A DNA stretch of 64,000 bases from AL-N1 sp039178835 (lineage in GTDB: Bacteria > Chloroflexota > Chloroflexia > Chloroflexales > Roseiflexaceae): positions 1-64,000 of the forward strand of contig JBCDFA010000003.1 in assembly GCA_039178835.1 (NCBI GenBank), written 5' to 3'. The notes under the pieces were generated by a model. The model searched no databases and was not told the origin of the DNA. It worked only from the letters and a program-made list of their open reading frames with translations. Below are positions 50,988 through 60,407 of the stretch, piece after piece (within the stretch, counting starts at the first letter, position 1; every line of letters starts with the position of its first letter). The translations under genes were made by a program, and so were the position numbers.

Positions 50988-51683
50988 ATGTATTTTCGAC
51001 ACACACCACAGATATGGCAAGCATTTCCTGAACTCGCTGCTGGGACTCTGTTTGTTCCGCACGTGAATACCCACACAAACGTTGAACTATATCTCGATCC
51101 ATTTTTTCAACGCGCACGCACAAGTATACAAACGAGCACCGAAGCCGACATGCCCGAGATTGCTGCATGGCGACGAGCATTTGCCAAGATGGGTTTGAAG
51201 CCGACACAGTATCGTTCTGCTGCGGAGGCTCTGCTACGGCGATTTCGCAAGGAAGATGACCTGCCTCGCTTACACCCACTTGTCGATCTGTGTAATGCGG
51301 TATCGCTCACGTATGCGTTGCCAATAGCTGTTTTTGATGTTGAGCGAGTCGCATCATTCATTGAAGTTTGCCATGCTACGGGTGGTGAAAACTATCTGGC
51401 TTTTAGTGGCGAGATAGAGCATCCTGATCCGCAGGAGATTGTTTTTGTTGATGCAGAACAGCAGGTCCACGCACGCCGCTGGACCTTTCGGCAGAGTCGT
51501 CAATCAACTGTCAGTGACACAACGAGTCAGGCACTGATCGTGTGTGAAGGGCTGCATGACACTGCCAACGACGATGTACAGGCAGTATTAACCGATCTAG
51601 GTCAAACTATCTCTACCGTATGGACCACAGATGTGCAGCAATCTATGCTTACTGCTGCACAACCACAGTTTGATTTTGCATAG
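50988..51683 (+). CDS. B3/B4-domain protein (PheT-like tRNA-editing domain)
   Basis: A 231-residue stand-alone B3/B4 domain, related to the editing domain of the phenylalanyl-tRNA synthetase beta chain (COG3382). Typical are EIAAWRRAFAKMGLKPTQYR, ALLRRFRKEDDLPRLHPLVD and LCNAVSLTYALPIAVFDVE. Such proteins are thought to bind or edit tRNA or free amino acids, without firm function. The stop is followed after four bases by the convergent PPOX gene. Confidence 0.85.
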   Translation: MYFRHTPQIWQAFPELAAGTLFVPHVNTHTNVELYLDPFFQRARTSIQTSTEADMPEIAAWRRAFAKMGLKPTQYRSAAEALLRRFRKEDDLPRLHPLVDLCNAVSLTYALPIAVFDVERVASFIEVCHATGGENYLAFSGEIEHPDPQEIVFVDAEQQVHARRWTFRQSRQSTVSDTTSQALIVCEGLHDTANDDVQAVLTDLGQTISTVWTTDVQQSMLTAAQPQFDFA

Positions 51684-51686
51684 TTG

Positions 51687-52106
51687 TTAATGACCACGAA
51701 TCCGCAACAACTTCACGCGTACAGATGTTGTATATAGCTGTGCGAGTTGTGCAGGACTCATGCCAAGACGGGTGGTAATGCCTTCACCATATTTGGTAAG
51801 GTACGCAGGGTATTGGTCGGCAGGTGGTATATGCTGATCAACCGTGGCTTCTGCGTTGAAAACGATGATATCCCCGCCCTGTCCATCACCATCAAAGTTG
51901 AGTGCGACTTTGGAATTGTGGTTGATGTTGCGTATTTTGGGGGTGTCCGGTTTGCTGTAGAAGATAATGCTTTCAGCATCCCACAGAAACCAGATGGGAC
52001 TTGGTTGTGGCGTTCCGTCAGCACGAACAGTCGTAAGCCAGATAATATAGTCGTTCTGTAGTCGATGCATTACACGAGCACCAAATGCCGTATTGATATC
52101 AATCAA
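51687..52106 (-). CDS. PPOX-class F420/FMN-dependent oxidoreductase (Rv3369/TIGR03667-like)
   Basis: A 139-residue split-barrel flavin protein. The stretch YIIWLTTVRADGTPQPSPIW, then FLWDAESIIFYSKPDTPKIRNI and KVALNFDGDGQGGDIIVFNA, match TIGR03667-type proteins, first seen in mycobacteria and proposed to use cofactor F420. F420 use in this organism is an inference; FMN or heme are alternatives in the fold. It is convergent with the B3/B4 gene. Confidence 0.82.
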   Translation of the reverse strand: MIDINTAFGARVMHRLQNDYIIWLTTVRADGTPQPSPIWFLWDAESIIFYSKPDTPKIRNINHNSKVALNFDGDGQGGDIIVFNAEATVDQHIPPADQYPAYLTKYGEGITTRLGMSPAQLAQLYTTSVRVKLLRIRGH

Positions 52107-52156
52107 AACCTGCTCCTATCATTGAAAATCGTCTCTTGCCACATTCAAAATGCTTG

Positions 52157-52768
52157 CTACACATTATTTTTGATCATCTCAACATCAACGCCTGCCTGTT
52201 GTAGCTTGTTCTCCGCCTGCTGCTTGACGGCTGCACAGAACTTCTGGAGAAAAGCATCGTGTTCACACGGCGTATCCATCTTGGTATACACTAGACCATA
52301 TTCTATCGGTTCCCAGGTTGAGAGATCGGCGAAGTTGTGCTGGATCTGGACTTCCAGATGGTCTAAGGCTGTCGCAAATTTTGCCTCGTAGGTCTGCCGT
52401 TCCTCAAACTCATACCACAGATCGTAGATTTCCTGGCCTGTCTCATCAGCAAGCAAATCGCGTATATGAGCAATGGCAGCTTGCTCTCGTTGGGTCTTGC
52501 TGTCACGCCGCTCACTCACCTCGAAGAATGGCACATCACCTGCTTCAGCCTCGACCAGATCGTGCACAAGAATCATTTTGAGTACCCGTTCGAGATTGAT
52601 TGGATGTTCAAGATGGCGTGCTGCAAGAATCGCCATCAATGCCATCTGCCATGTGTGCTCAGCAACACTTTCCTGCCGTCCATTCGACAGCCAGCTATGT
52701 CGTAGCTCAAACTTGAGCCGCTCAGATAGTTGGAGGAGTTGCATGATTGACTGGATGGTGGTATCCAT
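52157..52768 (-). CDS. HD-domain phosphohydrolase, YfbR/5'-deoxynucleotidase-like
   Basis: A 203-residue HD hydrolase. Metal ligands are visible: His in SVAEHTWQMALMA, His-Asp in MILVHDLVEAEAGD, and Asp in FATALDHLEVQIQ. The family acts on deoxynucleoside 5'-monophosphates or other phosphoesters. It is the second gene of a minus-strand pair with the MetE/UROD-like gene 21 bases upstream. Confidence 0.85.
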   Translation of the reverse strand: MDTTIQSIMQLLQLSERLKFELRHSWLSNGRQESVAEHTWQMALMAILAARHLEHPINLERVLKMILVHDLVEAEAGDVPFFEVSERRDSKTQREQAAIAHIRDLLADETGQEIYDLWYEFEERQTYEAKFATALDHLEVQIQHNFADLSTWEPIEYGLVYTKMDTPCEHDAFLQKFCAAVKQQAENKLQQAGVDVEMIKNNV

Positions 52769-52789
52769 ACTATAGCTCCTTGTAACATA

Positions 52790-53890
52790 TCAGGACATAC
52801 CTACTTCGCGGTGTGCCTCTTTCGATCCTTCAAGCACATAGCGGGTCATCATCATCAGTGACTGGGCCACATCCGCAGGCCGGCGTCCCAGACCGCAGGA
52901 ACAGGCCACATCGACTGGATGCCCTCGAAAGCCCTCGATAACACGAAGCAGTTGCTGATGTTCTCCTACAGAACATTGTTCGTGGACAAAGCCCGCTACA
53001 AAGCGTACATGCGGTGGAAGATTGATCTGAGCCAGTGGAGCATAGAACGCGGGATTGAGCGAAGGTGGTTCGGCTGCTTCCGCAAGTGGATAGTGAATGT
53101 ATGCCAAACGATGGCTATCTGGCCAGTGTGCGACCAGCGAGTTCGAGAAGTGCACCATTTTTGCCAGTGTCTTCGCCTGAACGAGTGCTTCATTATTGAG
53201 ATCGCCAAAGCAGATATGAATTCCAATATCTGCTGATGGATGAAGCTTCGTCACGAGGCTATAGATGCTGTGTGTTGCAATACGCACCAACATCTTGGGC
53301 AACTTATACGCGAAGGCTAGCTCACCGGGAACTTCAATTTGAATAACAACATCATCGCCAGCAACCTTAATAATTTCGTTGACTTCGAAAGCCAGACGCC
53401 TACTAAATGCCTCAGCGTAGCGCAACGCATCCATGGGTGCCATCATTGAAAAGGTGATTCCCAGGCCTGTTGGAATACCCACCTGAAACTTGAGGTCAGT
53501 CAATCCACTTTCTGCTCGTAGCCGCTTGAAGATAGGATAACTGGTGTTGAAATAGGTATGATAACCAAAATCTAAATGGTTATGCATTTCAGAGACAGGG
53601 CGCTTTGATCGTAGCTTTTGCACATCATCATAACTAACAGGAAAGCCATTTTCATCGCGCAGACCTTCCTTTACTACCTCCCAGCTTTCGGCGTCTTCAG
53701 AACAGATATTAATGGCGGTCATAACCCAGGCAGCTCGTTTCCCATTAGGATATGCTTCAGTCTTCTCTCCGATTTCGCCATCAGGAATGCAAAAGAGATG
53801 AGGCCCCAGCATATCGACGGCACGAGTCATCGCGTCTTCTTCGTTGGCGAATGGCAGGCTACCAATGAGTAGCGCATGGCGACTTGACAT
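52790..53890 (-). CDS. MetE/UROD-like TIM-barrel protein (cobalamin-independent methyltransferase superfamily)
   Basis: A 366-residue single-barrel protein of the MetE/uroporphyrinogen-decarboxylase superfamily. Barrel features include IQIEVPGELAFA, DIGIHICFGDLNNEA and a C-terminal VDVACSCGLGRRPADVA that resembles the zinc-binding cysteine region of MetE (DCGLKTR). N-terminal residues (ALLIGSLPFANEEDAM; CIPDGEIGEK) match similar uncharacterised proteins. It probably binds zinc and acts on a thiol or methyl donor, but the substrate is not known. Confidence 0.72.
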   Translation of the reverse strand: MSSRHALLIGSLPFANEEDAMTRAVDMLGPHLFCIPDGEIGEKTEAYPNGKRAAWVMTAINICSEDAESWEVVKEGLRDENGFPVSYDDVQKLRSKRPVSEMHNHLDFGYHTYFNTSYPIFKRLRAESGLTDLKFQVGIPTGLGITFSMMAPMDALRYAEAFSRRLAFEVNEIIKVAGDDVVIQIEVPGELAFAYKLPKMLVRIATHSIYSLVTKLHPSADIGIHICFGDLNNEALVQAKTLAKMVHFSNSLVAHWPDSHRLAYIHYPLAEAAEPPSLNPAFYAPLAQINLPPHVRFVAGFVHEQCSVGEHQQLLRVIEGFRGHPVDVACSCGLGRRPADVAQSLMMMTRYVLEGSKEAHREVGMS

Positions 53891-53929
53891 AAAAACCTCG
53901 GCTTTCAGGAGTGATTTGGTATGTGGATA

Positions 53930-55054
53930 TTATACGTGGTTTTCTGTTTGCCAACCCTCATGTCGTAACAGAGTCACGATAGCTTCCTGGAGATCGGCAT
54001 AGGTTATCATCGAATCAAGGCTCACGTGTAACGCTACTAATGTCTGAGCTACCTCAGGACGGATACCAACCAGTATGGCTTGTGCACCGAGTAATCGAAT
54101 CGCTTTGGTGATTTGCAGCAATGTTTGCGCTACCTGTGCATCAACTACATATACACCCGTAATATCAAAAATGACATAACGTGGTTTTGCTTGTTCAACG
54201 GCCTTAAGTGTATTCCTGGTCAGGATCTCAGCACGATCACTTTCGACCACGCCAATTAACGGTGTCACTAAGACTCCATCAAGGACTGGAATGATCGGTG
54301 TACTCATTTCACGAATAATATTCTGACTTGAGCGTAGCTCTTGGAGTGTTTGTGTGAGTCGTGCCTCGCGCTGTTCAACAGTATGAAGGGCTGTTGACAG
54401 CTCTGTAGTACGTTCGCTAACCGTTGTCTCCAATGTGTTACGTATTGCTATCAACTCTTGTTCACGCCCAAGTGCTGCCTTCAAAGATCGCTGTAAGACA
54501 ATCCCAAATTGATCAATGAACAGACAAAGCAGGATAAGCCCTAAACCAGCTGTCCCTAACACAGTAATTGGCTCATCCAAAGAACCAAAACCCAATGTGC
54601 CGGGGAGTTGATATTCGATGGTGGTGAGCGTAATAAGCACTACATAGCAGAGACCACCAAAGATGACCAACCCACGCCGTCCCCAGGTCAGTCCTACAAG
54701 GACAAGTGGCAATGCGTACACAAAAAGAAGTCCGCCACTTAAACGAAGGCCTGTTGCACTCAGCACTAGCGTAACAGCCGAGAAGATACCTATTGTCGTG
54801 AGCACCACAGCAGTCTTAAAACCACCACGTCGCAATGCAACAGTCGCAAGGATAGAGAAAAACCATACAGAGAGAGAGGAACTAAGGGCTAGAAGTTGTG
54901 CAGTAGGATGGCTGAATGCGGAGAGTGAAATCGGGAGCCACACAACTGCCCCGATGCTTAAAATGATCGCTGTCATCTGGCAGGCGATGGCTTGTTCCTG
55001 TTCGATAGGGTCTGATAACGTGTTTGAGCGTATCCAAGTCGCAAGTCGATTCAT
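53930..55054 (-). CDS. Membrane protein with C-terminal RsbR-like STAS domain
   Basis: A 374-residue protein. About six hydrophobic helices (residues 25-200) are followed by a coiled coil (REQELIAIRNTLETTVSERT) and a STAS domain (about 258-365): STPIIPVLDGVLVTPLIGVV, FDITGVYVVDAQVAQTLLQ, with the phosphorylatable-type Thr, matching RsbR anti-anti-sigma modules of stressosomes. The combination suggests a membrane sensor feeding a partner-switching cascade. I start at ATG 55054; a start 57 bases upstream is possible. No RsbS, RsbT or sigma-B gene is adjacent. Confidence 0.82.
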   Translation of the reverse strand: MNRLATWIRSNTLSDPIEQEQAIACQMTAIILSIGAVVWLPISLSAFSHPTAQLLALSSSLSVWFFSILATVALRRGGFKTAVVLTTIGIFSAVTLVLSATGLRLSGGLLFVYALPLVLVGLTWGRRGLVIFGGLCYVVLITLTTIEYQLPGTLGFGSLDEPITVLGTAGLGLILLCLFIDQFGIVLQRSLKAALGREQELIAIRNTLETTVSERTTELSTALHTVEQREARLTQTLQELRSSQNIIREMSTPIIPVLDGVLVTPLIGVVESDRAEILTRNTLKAVEQAKPRYVIFDITGVYVVDAQVAQTLLQITKAIRLLGAQAILVGIRPEVAQTLVALHVSLDSMITYADLQEAIVTLLRHEGWQTENHV

Positions 55055-55208
55055 ACAATACCCATGCCACACTCCAGTATAAAGACCAACTCGGAGACAA
55101 TCAATCAGCAATGATCAATCATGGATCGCAATGTGTGTTACTACTAGTCTATAACCTTTCGTATTATAACGTATTTTGGAGATGAGAGCCGAAGAAATGA
55201 GGAGACAT

Positions 55209-56144
55209 CTAAAATTTGTAATGTGTCAACACTTTAATAGGATGCACTGCCCCCTTTACCATTGATTCAAAGGTGTTGGGTATTTGCTCCGTAGCTATAT
55301 GCAGATCAAATATATCAAGTAGCGTATTGGCTACAGGTTGGGCATGCTCCCAGAACCAACGTGCATAGTCCCGATAGTCTAGTCCATCGCTTGAACCGAG
55401 AACTGTCAATTCCTTGTGATGAAACGCTGTTTGTAACTCTAGCGGTTCCAAATTACCATCTGCAAGGATGCACAGTTTTCCTCCAGGTATAAGTTTGTTT
55501 TGTAAGAGACCAAATGCCTTGTTTCGACTCGAACACTCAACTCCCATGGTGTAGATAGGAGAAAGCTGGTACACATCATCAGGGGCTACTGTGCAGCTTG
55601 CGCCAAGGCGAAGTGCAAGCTCACGGCGTTGTGGTACCGGGTCGACCAGCGTAATCCGGCTTATTCCTTGTACCTGGAGATTGAACAGCGTTAACAGCCC
55701 AATGGTTCCTGCACCTGTAATCAATACCGTATCATCGCTGCCAGGGTTAAGTTTGGCCACCCCCTTCGCCGTATCACACGCCAGAATAACTAAGAGTGCC
55801 AGGGCATCATCAATAGTGTCAGGAACCTGCACAACACGCGAAAGAGGTACGACTGCCGCTGTACGATGTCCGTAAAATGCTACTACACGATCCCCAACTG
55901 TCAGGTTTTGAACCTCTGCACCACACTCGATCACTTCTGCAAGGCTTTCGTATCCAGTCATAGCTGGGTATGTTGGTGGCTCACTCGCCCGTGCATCACC
56001 GCGATATTGTGGCAATTCGGTGCCAACACTGATTGCTCCAGTGCGTGTACGAACGAGTATGTCCTGCGGCCCAGGCGGAGGCAGTTCTTCAGTGAACCAT
56101 GTGATCTGGCGTGGGGCTGTGAGCAGCAGTGAATGCCGTTGCAT
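55209..56144 (-). CDS. Medium-chain dehydrogenase without the structural zinc cluster, BchC-like fold
   Basis: A 311-residue MDR protein. VRTRTGAISVGTELPQYRG at the N-terminus and VLITGAGTIGLLTLFNLQ at the nucleotide-binding site are visible; the four-cysteine structural zinc loop and the catalytic zinc cysteine are missing. The SVGTEL.YRG pattern occurs in dehydrogenases often labelled as bacteriochlorophyllide-type (BchC-like), but that label is not specific. No bch genes are near, so I call it only an MDR dehydrogenase. Confidence 0.7.
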   Translation of the reverse strand: MQRHSLLLTAPRQITWFTEELPPPGPQDILVRTRTGAISVGTELPQYRGDARASEPPTYPAMTGYESLAEVIECGAEVQNLTVGDRVVAFYGHRTAAVVPLSRVVQVPDTIDDALALLVILACDTAKGVAKLNPGSDDTVLITGAGTIGLLTLFNLQVQGISRITLVDPVPQRRELALRLGASCTVAPDDVYQLSPIYTMGVECSSRNKAFGLLQNKLIPGGKLCILADGNLEPLELQTAFHHKELTVLGSSDGLDYRDYARWFWEHAQPVANTLLDIFDLHIATEQIPNTFESMVKGAVHPIKVLTHYKF

Positions 56145-56234
56145 AATCTAGTCTCTTTTTCTGTCCAGTATGTTGACGATTCTATGTTTATCCTGACAGT
56201 AACAGTTGCACACGGCTACTACGCTATGTGCATA

Positions 56235-56927
56235 CTAAGATATACCGTCAGCCGGAAAGTAGGTGTCTGTGAAACCCTGATAGATGGTATACCCAGCATA
56301 AAGCCCACCACCCCACAGAATGGCACATATAATCCCACCAATAACAACACCTCTCGTAAAGCGTTTCTCAGATGAAGGCGCTATGGTCGTTTGTGCTAGC
56401 TGTGTACGCTTTCGACCAACCCACAACCAGAGCACGATGGCACCAACTGCGCCAGCGGCATATGATGTGTTATGGGCCCAGCCAGCAGCGATATAGCCCA
56501 GTGCACCACCAGCAGGCAACATAACGATGTCTTTTTCAGGGAGCTTGACCACTTCGGTGAATGCGAGGACGAACCCAATCATCCCAAAGAGCAAGGCCAT
56601 ACTTGCTGCAACTGCAAACAAAACGCCAACTGGCCGTACAAGATCGCTGGCTGTCACCTTTTCGCGCCGTCCTGCCAATGCAATAACAGCCGTGGGGAAC
56701 CCCAGCAGTACACCAACCCACCAGGTTGCGATAACCCCCCATCCTAACGCAAGGAGTGTTGGTGATGTTGTATTAAAAACCGGGGGATGGCCAATCGTAA
56801 AATACTCAAGGCTTACTCTTACCGTCACCTGATCATGCAGGATGCCATAAACAACTGAGGCACAGATGCACAACAACCATATCTTGATAAACTCTACCAA
56901 CGTATGTACAAAACGTGTGTTTCTCAT
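56235..56927 (-). CDS. Conserved membrane protein of unknown function
   Basis: A 230-residue integral membrane protein with about five hydrophobic helices. The motif YGILHDQVTVRVSLEYFTIG, followed by HPPVF and LALGWGVIATWWVGVLLGF, matches a known conserved hypothetical family found in several phyla. There is no catalytic signature. It lies downstream of and divergent to the histidine kinase, separated by 193 bases. Confidence 0.72.
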   Translation of the reverse strand: MRNTRFVHTLVEFIKIWLLCICASVVYGILHDQVTVRVSLEYFTIGHPPVFNTTSPTLLALGWGVIATWWVGVLLGFPTAVIALAGRREKVTASDLVRPVGVLFAVAASMALLFGMIGFVLAFTEVVKLPEKDIVMLPAGGALGYIAAGWAHNTSYAAGAVGAIVLWLWVGRKRTQLAQTTIAPSSEKRFTRGVVIGGIICAILWGGGLYAGYTIYQGFTDTYFPADGIS

Positions 56928-57120
56928 AGTTCCTATCCAATAACTAGCTTATGTCATTGGCAAAATATACGTATTGTGCAAAAAAATGTTGCAGTATCGT
57001 TTTAATATTGCACGTATTGTACAGCATCATGAAGGATCTGCTCATATACCATAATGAATAATGGGTTCAGGTCGCAGTATTATTAGTGTTGTGAAATTTG
57101 TATAATCGCGTGAAGGGTAC

Positions 57121-59007
57121 ATGATGTACTGGCAGTACTTTCTGGTTATTATTCCACTCATTGGTGCGGCACTCATATCGCTTAGTCTCACACTGATCGC
57201 TAGTCGTTATCGCGCGACATTGGGATCTCGTCCATTTTCTGTATTAACCATTGCCATAACCATATGGGCATTAGGTTATGCCTTGAGTCTTGTTAATAGC
57301 TCACTTGCGACAAAGCTCTTTTGGACCAATGTTATTTACATAGGGATTGTTTTTATTCCTGTGGCATGGGTTGTTCTTGCCATGCAATATGCAGATCATC
57401 GCCAGCAATTGACGCGTCGAACTATTGTTCTGTTGTCAATCATGCCAATTATTACATTGCTATCTGTATGGACTAACAGTTTTCATGGTCTCTTCCGTGG
57501 TAATGTAAGCTTAATAGATAGTGGTGCTTTAAGCTTCATAGAAACTCAAATGGGACCTCTGTTTTGGGCCCATACAATATATTCGTACAGTTTATTTTTG
57601 TACGGAACTGTCACTATTCTCCAAACGTTTATCCGAGCCACACCTCAACAACGTAAACAAGCTACTACATTACTTGTAGGTGGATGCCTTCCTTGGTTGG
57701 GTAATATGGTGTACCTCGCTGGTCTGAGCCCCATTGAGTCAGTTGATATAACCCCATTCACGTTTACATTGACGGCGGTTGTGTTGGCATGGGGGCTATT
57801 TCGCTATCAATTATTTGACATCATACCGATTGCACGCGAAGTCGTGATCGAAAATATTCGTGATGGGGTCATCGTCCTTGACTCTCAAAAACGTGTTGTT
57901 GATATTAATCCGGCAGCAATGGATATTCTTGATCAACCGAACCGCGGTATGATCGGGAAACCCGCTGAAATGTTATTTGCACGTTATCACGACCGGTTTG
58001 ATTATCTATGGAGCAAACAGGATGCACGTATAGAGTTACAGGTGGATCATAACGCAGGACCTCAGGTTTTTGATACGCGGCTCACCCAGCTTCAGGGTAA
58101 ACGAGGTGAGCATACAGGATATCTGATTGTGGTCAGTGATATCACTGAACGAAAACAAAATGAACACATCCTGTATAAAGCAAAAGAGATGGCTGAGGCA
58201 GCTAACATCGCAAAAAGCTCTTTTATTGGAACGATGAGCCATGAATTGCGGACACCATTAACCACTATTATCGGGTATTGTGAACTCTTGCAACGACAGG
58301 CGGACGAACTGGAAAAAGCTCAGCTTACCGAAGATCTTTCCGCTATTTGGTCTGCTGGTCATCATCTGCTTGCCCTGGTTAACAATCTGCTTGACCTTTC
58401 CAAAATCGAGGCGGGACAAATGGCACTCTTTCTGGATGAGTTTGATGTCCATATGCTCGTTGATGAAATCATTACTACCACCCGTCCACTGGTCGAGTCG
58501 CACGGAAACTCACTTATTGTTCAATGCCCTGCGGACCTTGGGATCATATCCAGCGATCCAACCAAGATTCGCCAAATTCTATTCAATATCGTGAGTAATG
58601 CCGCAAAATTCACTGATCGTGGTACGGTCACCTTTGAGGTTGAGCGTGAAGAGATCAATGGTACCATATCAGTGGTGTTTCGTATTACTGATACTGGTAT
58701 TGGTATTGAGACCGAAAAGATACCGTATCTTTTTGAAGCATTCACCCAGGCCGATTCATCAACAACCCGTAGATATGGCGGAACAGGGCTTGGTCTTTCA
58801 CTCAGTCGGCATTTATGCCAGATGCTTGATGGTGAGATCAGTGTTGTAAGTTCTCTTGGCGAAGGATCGACCTTCACTGTCCGTCTCCCGAGTATCCAGG
58901 CCTGCTCTCTAACCTCTCAACCATTGTTGACCGTTGATCACGATTCTTTTTATACCCCCACACCGTCTCTTTTACAGCCATACACACCTGATCCACAACA
59001 AGGTTAG
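57121..59007 (+). CDS. Sensor histidine kinase with 7TM, PAS, HisKA and HATPase domains
   Basis: A 628-residue kinase. Seven N-terminal hydrophobic helices (about 1-230) form the histidine-kinase 7TM sensor type; a PAS domain (about 238-350) has GVIVLDSQKRVVDINPAAMD; HisKA carries His374 in SHELRTPLTTIIG; the ATPase domain has N box NIVSNAAKF, G1 DTGIGIE, F box FEAFTQADSS and G2 GGTGLGLSLS. It autophosphorylates and passes phosphate to a response regulator not in the window. A TATAAT lies at 57101-57106, so the leader may be very short. Confidence 0.93.
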   Translation: MMYWQYFLVIIPLIGAALISLSLTLIASRYRATLGSRPFSVLTIAITIWALGYALSLVNSSLATKLFWTNVIYIGIVFIPVAWVVLAMQYADHRQQLTRRTIVLLSIMPIITLLSVWTNSFHGLFRGNVSLIDSGALSFIETQMGPLFWAHTIYSYSLFLYGTVTILQTFIRATPQQRKQATTLLVGGCLPWLGNMVYLAGLSPIESVDITPFTFTLTAVVLAWGLFRYQLFDIIPIAREVVIENIRDGVIVLDSQKRVVDINPAAMDILDQPNRGMIGKPAEMLFARYHDRFDYLWSKQDARIELQVDHNAGPQVFDTRLTQLQGKRGEHTGYLIVVSDITERKQNEHILYKAKEMAEAANIAKSSFIGTMSHELRTPLTTIIGYCELLQRQADELEKAQLTEDLSAIWSAGHHLLALVNNLLDLSKIEAGQMALFLDEFDVHMLVDEIITTTRPLVESHGNSLIVQCPADLGIISSDPTKIRQILFNIVSNAAKFTDRGTVTFEVEREEINGTISVVFRITDTGIGIETEKIPYLFEAFTQADSSTTRRYGGTGLGLSLSRHLCQMLDGEISVVSSLGEGSTFTVRLPSIQACSLTSQPLLTVDHDSFYTPTPSLLQPYTPDPQQG

Positions 59008-59099
59008 TCCTTACACTACACGGTATGCAGATTACTCTTGACCTTGTGCGCGATATGGTACAATTGAGCGTGCAAATCATCCAAGTAATAAGGTAGGTC

Positions 59100-60011
59100 A
59101 TGTCTTTTCCACCGATCCCTGTCCTGAATCAACATTTTGGGATTGCAGCCCAACTCTCTTTTAGTGATGGCCCTGGAGGGTTACCAGTAGCCACGATTCG
59201 TAACGCACATGCCCAGGCAGTGATTTCGCTCTATGGCGGCCATGTGTTGTCATACCAACCTCACGGTCACGCACCAGTGCTCTGGTCGAGCGCACAGAGT
59301 TTCTACGAGATCGAGAAACCTATACGTGGCGGTGTACCAATATGTTGGCCGTGGTTTGGCCCACACCCAAATGATACAAATAAGCCGTCCCATGGATTTG
59401 CACGTACATCGGTCTGGTCAGTTCTTGAAACGACCACTGTTGCAAGCGATGCGACGTATATGCGGCTTGGGTTGTGGGATACCGAGGAAACACACACATT
59501 GTGGCCACATGCTTTTGCACTTGAGATCGCCATTACCGTTGGAGCATCACTCGAGATCGATCTGTGTATACAAAATACAGGGAATGTAGATTTCTTCTAT
59601 AGTGGTGCACTGCATAGTTATTTTACTGTTAGCGCTATTTCAAATATCACCATCCATGGTCTGGACGCAGCAACCTATATCGATCAGGTTGACTCGAAAC
59701 AACGTAAAGTACAGGATGGACCTATCACTATCTCTAGTGAAGTCGATAATGTCTATCTTGGAACAGATGCGACCTGTCGTATTGATGACTCGGGATTACA
59801 ACGTTCGATTCAGGCTGCCAAAAGTGGGAGCCAATCGACGATTGTATGGAACCCGTGGAGCGCTAAAGCCCAGCGCATGCGCGACTTTGGTGATCAGGAG
59901 TATATGGAGATGGTGTGTGTGGAAACAGGCAATGCGTATGATAATACGGTTTGTATTCCAGCAGGACAGGACCACCATCTTGGTACCACTATCAACGTTG
60001 TGCCCTTTTGA
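59100..60011 (+). CDS. D-hexose-6-phosphate mutarotase (YeaD-like, aldose-1-epimerase family)
   Basis: Interconverts alpha and beta anomers of hexose-6-phosphates. VISLYGGHVLSYQPHG, PIRGGVPICWPWFGPHPND and SHGFARTSVWSV match YeaD, including the phosphate-binding Arg and catalytic His; NPWSAKAQRMRDFGDQEYME is seen near the C-terminus. Length 303 is usual. It starts with ATG, with AAGGTAG just before it. Confidence 0.9.
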   Translation: MSFPPIPVLNQHFGIAAQLSFSDGPGGLPVATIRNAHAQAVISLYGGHVLSYQPHGHAPVLWSSAQSFYEIEKPIRGGVPICWPWFGPHPNDTNKPSHGFARTSVWSVLETTTVASDATYMRLGLWDTEETHTLWPHAFALEIAITVGASLEIDLCIQNTGNVDFFYSGALHSYFTVSAISNITIHGLDAATYIDQVDSKQRKVQDGPITISSEVDNVYLGTDATCRIDDSGLQRSIQAAKSGSQSTIVWNPWSAKAQRMRDFGDQEYMEMVCVETGNAYDNTVCIPAGQDHHLGTTINVVPF

Positions 60012-60407
60012 AAAAGTACTGACTAACAGTATGACTGAGTATAGCTACCCAGAAACCATCTTCTTGTATGATAGTTGGGTTGTTCGGGGCTATTACTGAA
60101 TTAGTACTCGCCACCTGTCCCCCTAGATATCCCGTAACAAAGCGCTTTTGCCTACAATCTCTGCTTTCTTCCGTGGTCATCCCCTCCAAAAGACGGGGAA
60201 CTCCCTCTCCGATTCTGTTCAAAAACCTATCCTTCTGGTGGTCTCTTTCACAAAGGGTTGTTGGTACACTTTGTGAAGAAAGTTGAAATCGAAATTTCAT
60301 AATTCCTACCAGATCATTGAACGTTTTTCTGCGTTTGCTCGATTTGTGACTTGAGGCTCGGATGCCTCAGATTACTTAGGCACTTGATAGACTTTGAGGA
60401 GGCTACT
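60012..60407. other. Intergenic region upstream of accD with small hairpins
   Basis: No gene recognised. There is a nine-pair hairpin TTCACAAAG / CTTTGTGAA (60247-60277), which may end the mutarotase transcript although no T run follows. A six-pair hairpin TGAGGC / GCCTCA (60352-60369) lies 26 bases before the accD ribosome site. I saw no clear sigma-70 promoter. Confidence 0.5.

Noticed and set aside
55209..56144. Assignment of the MDR gene as bchC
   Set aside because: The fold resembles BchC-type dehydrogenases, but no other bacteriochlorophyll gene is nearby and the motif is shared by many unrelated dehydrogenases.
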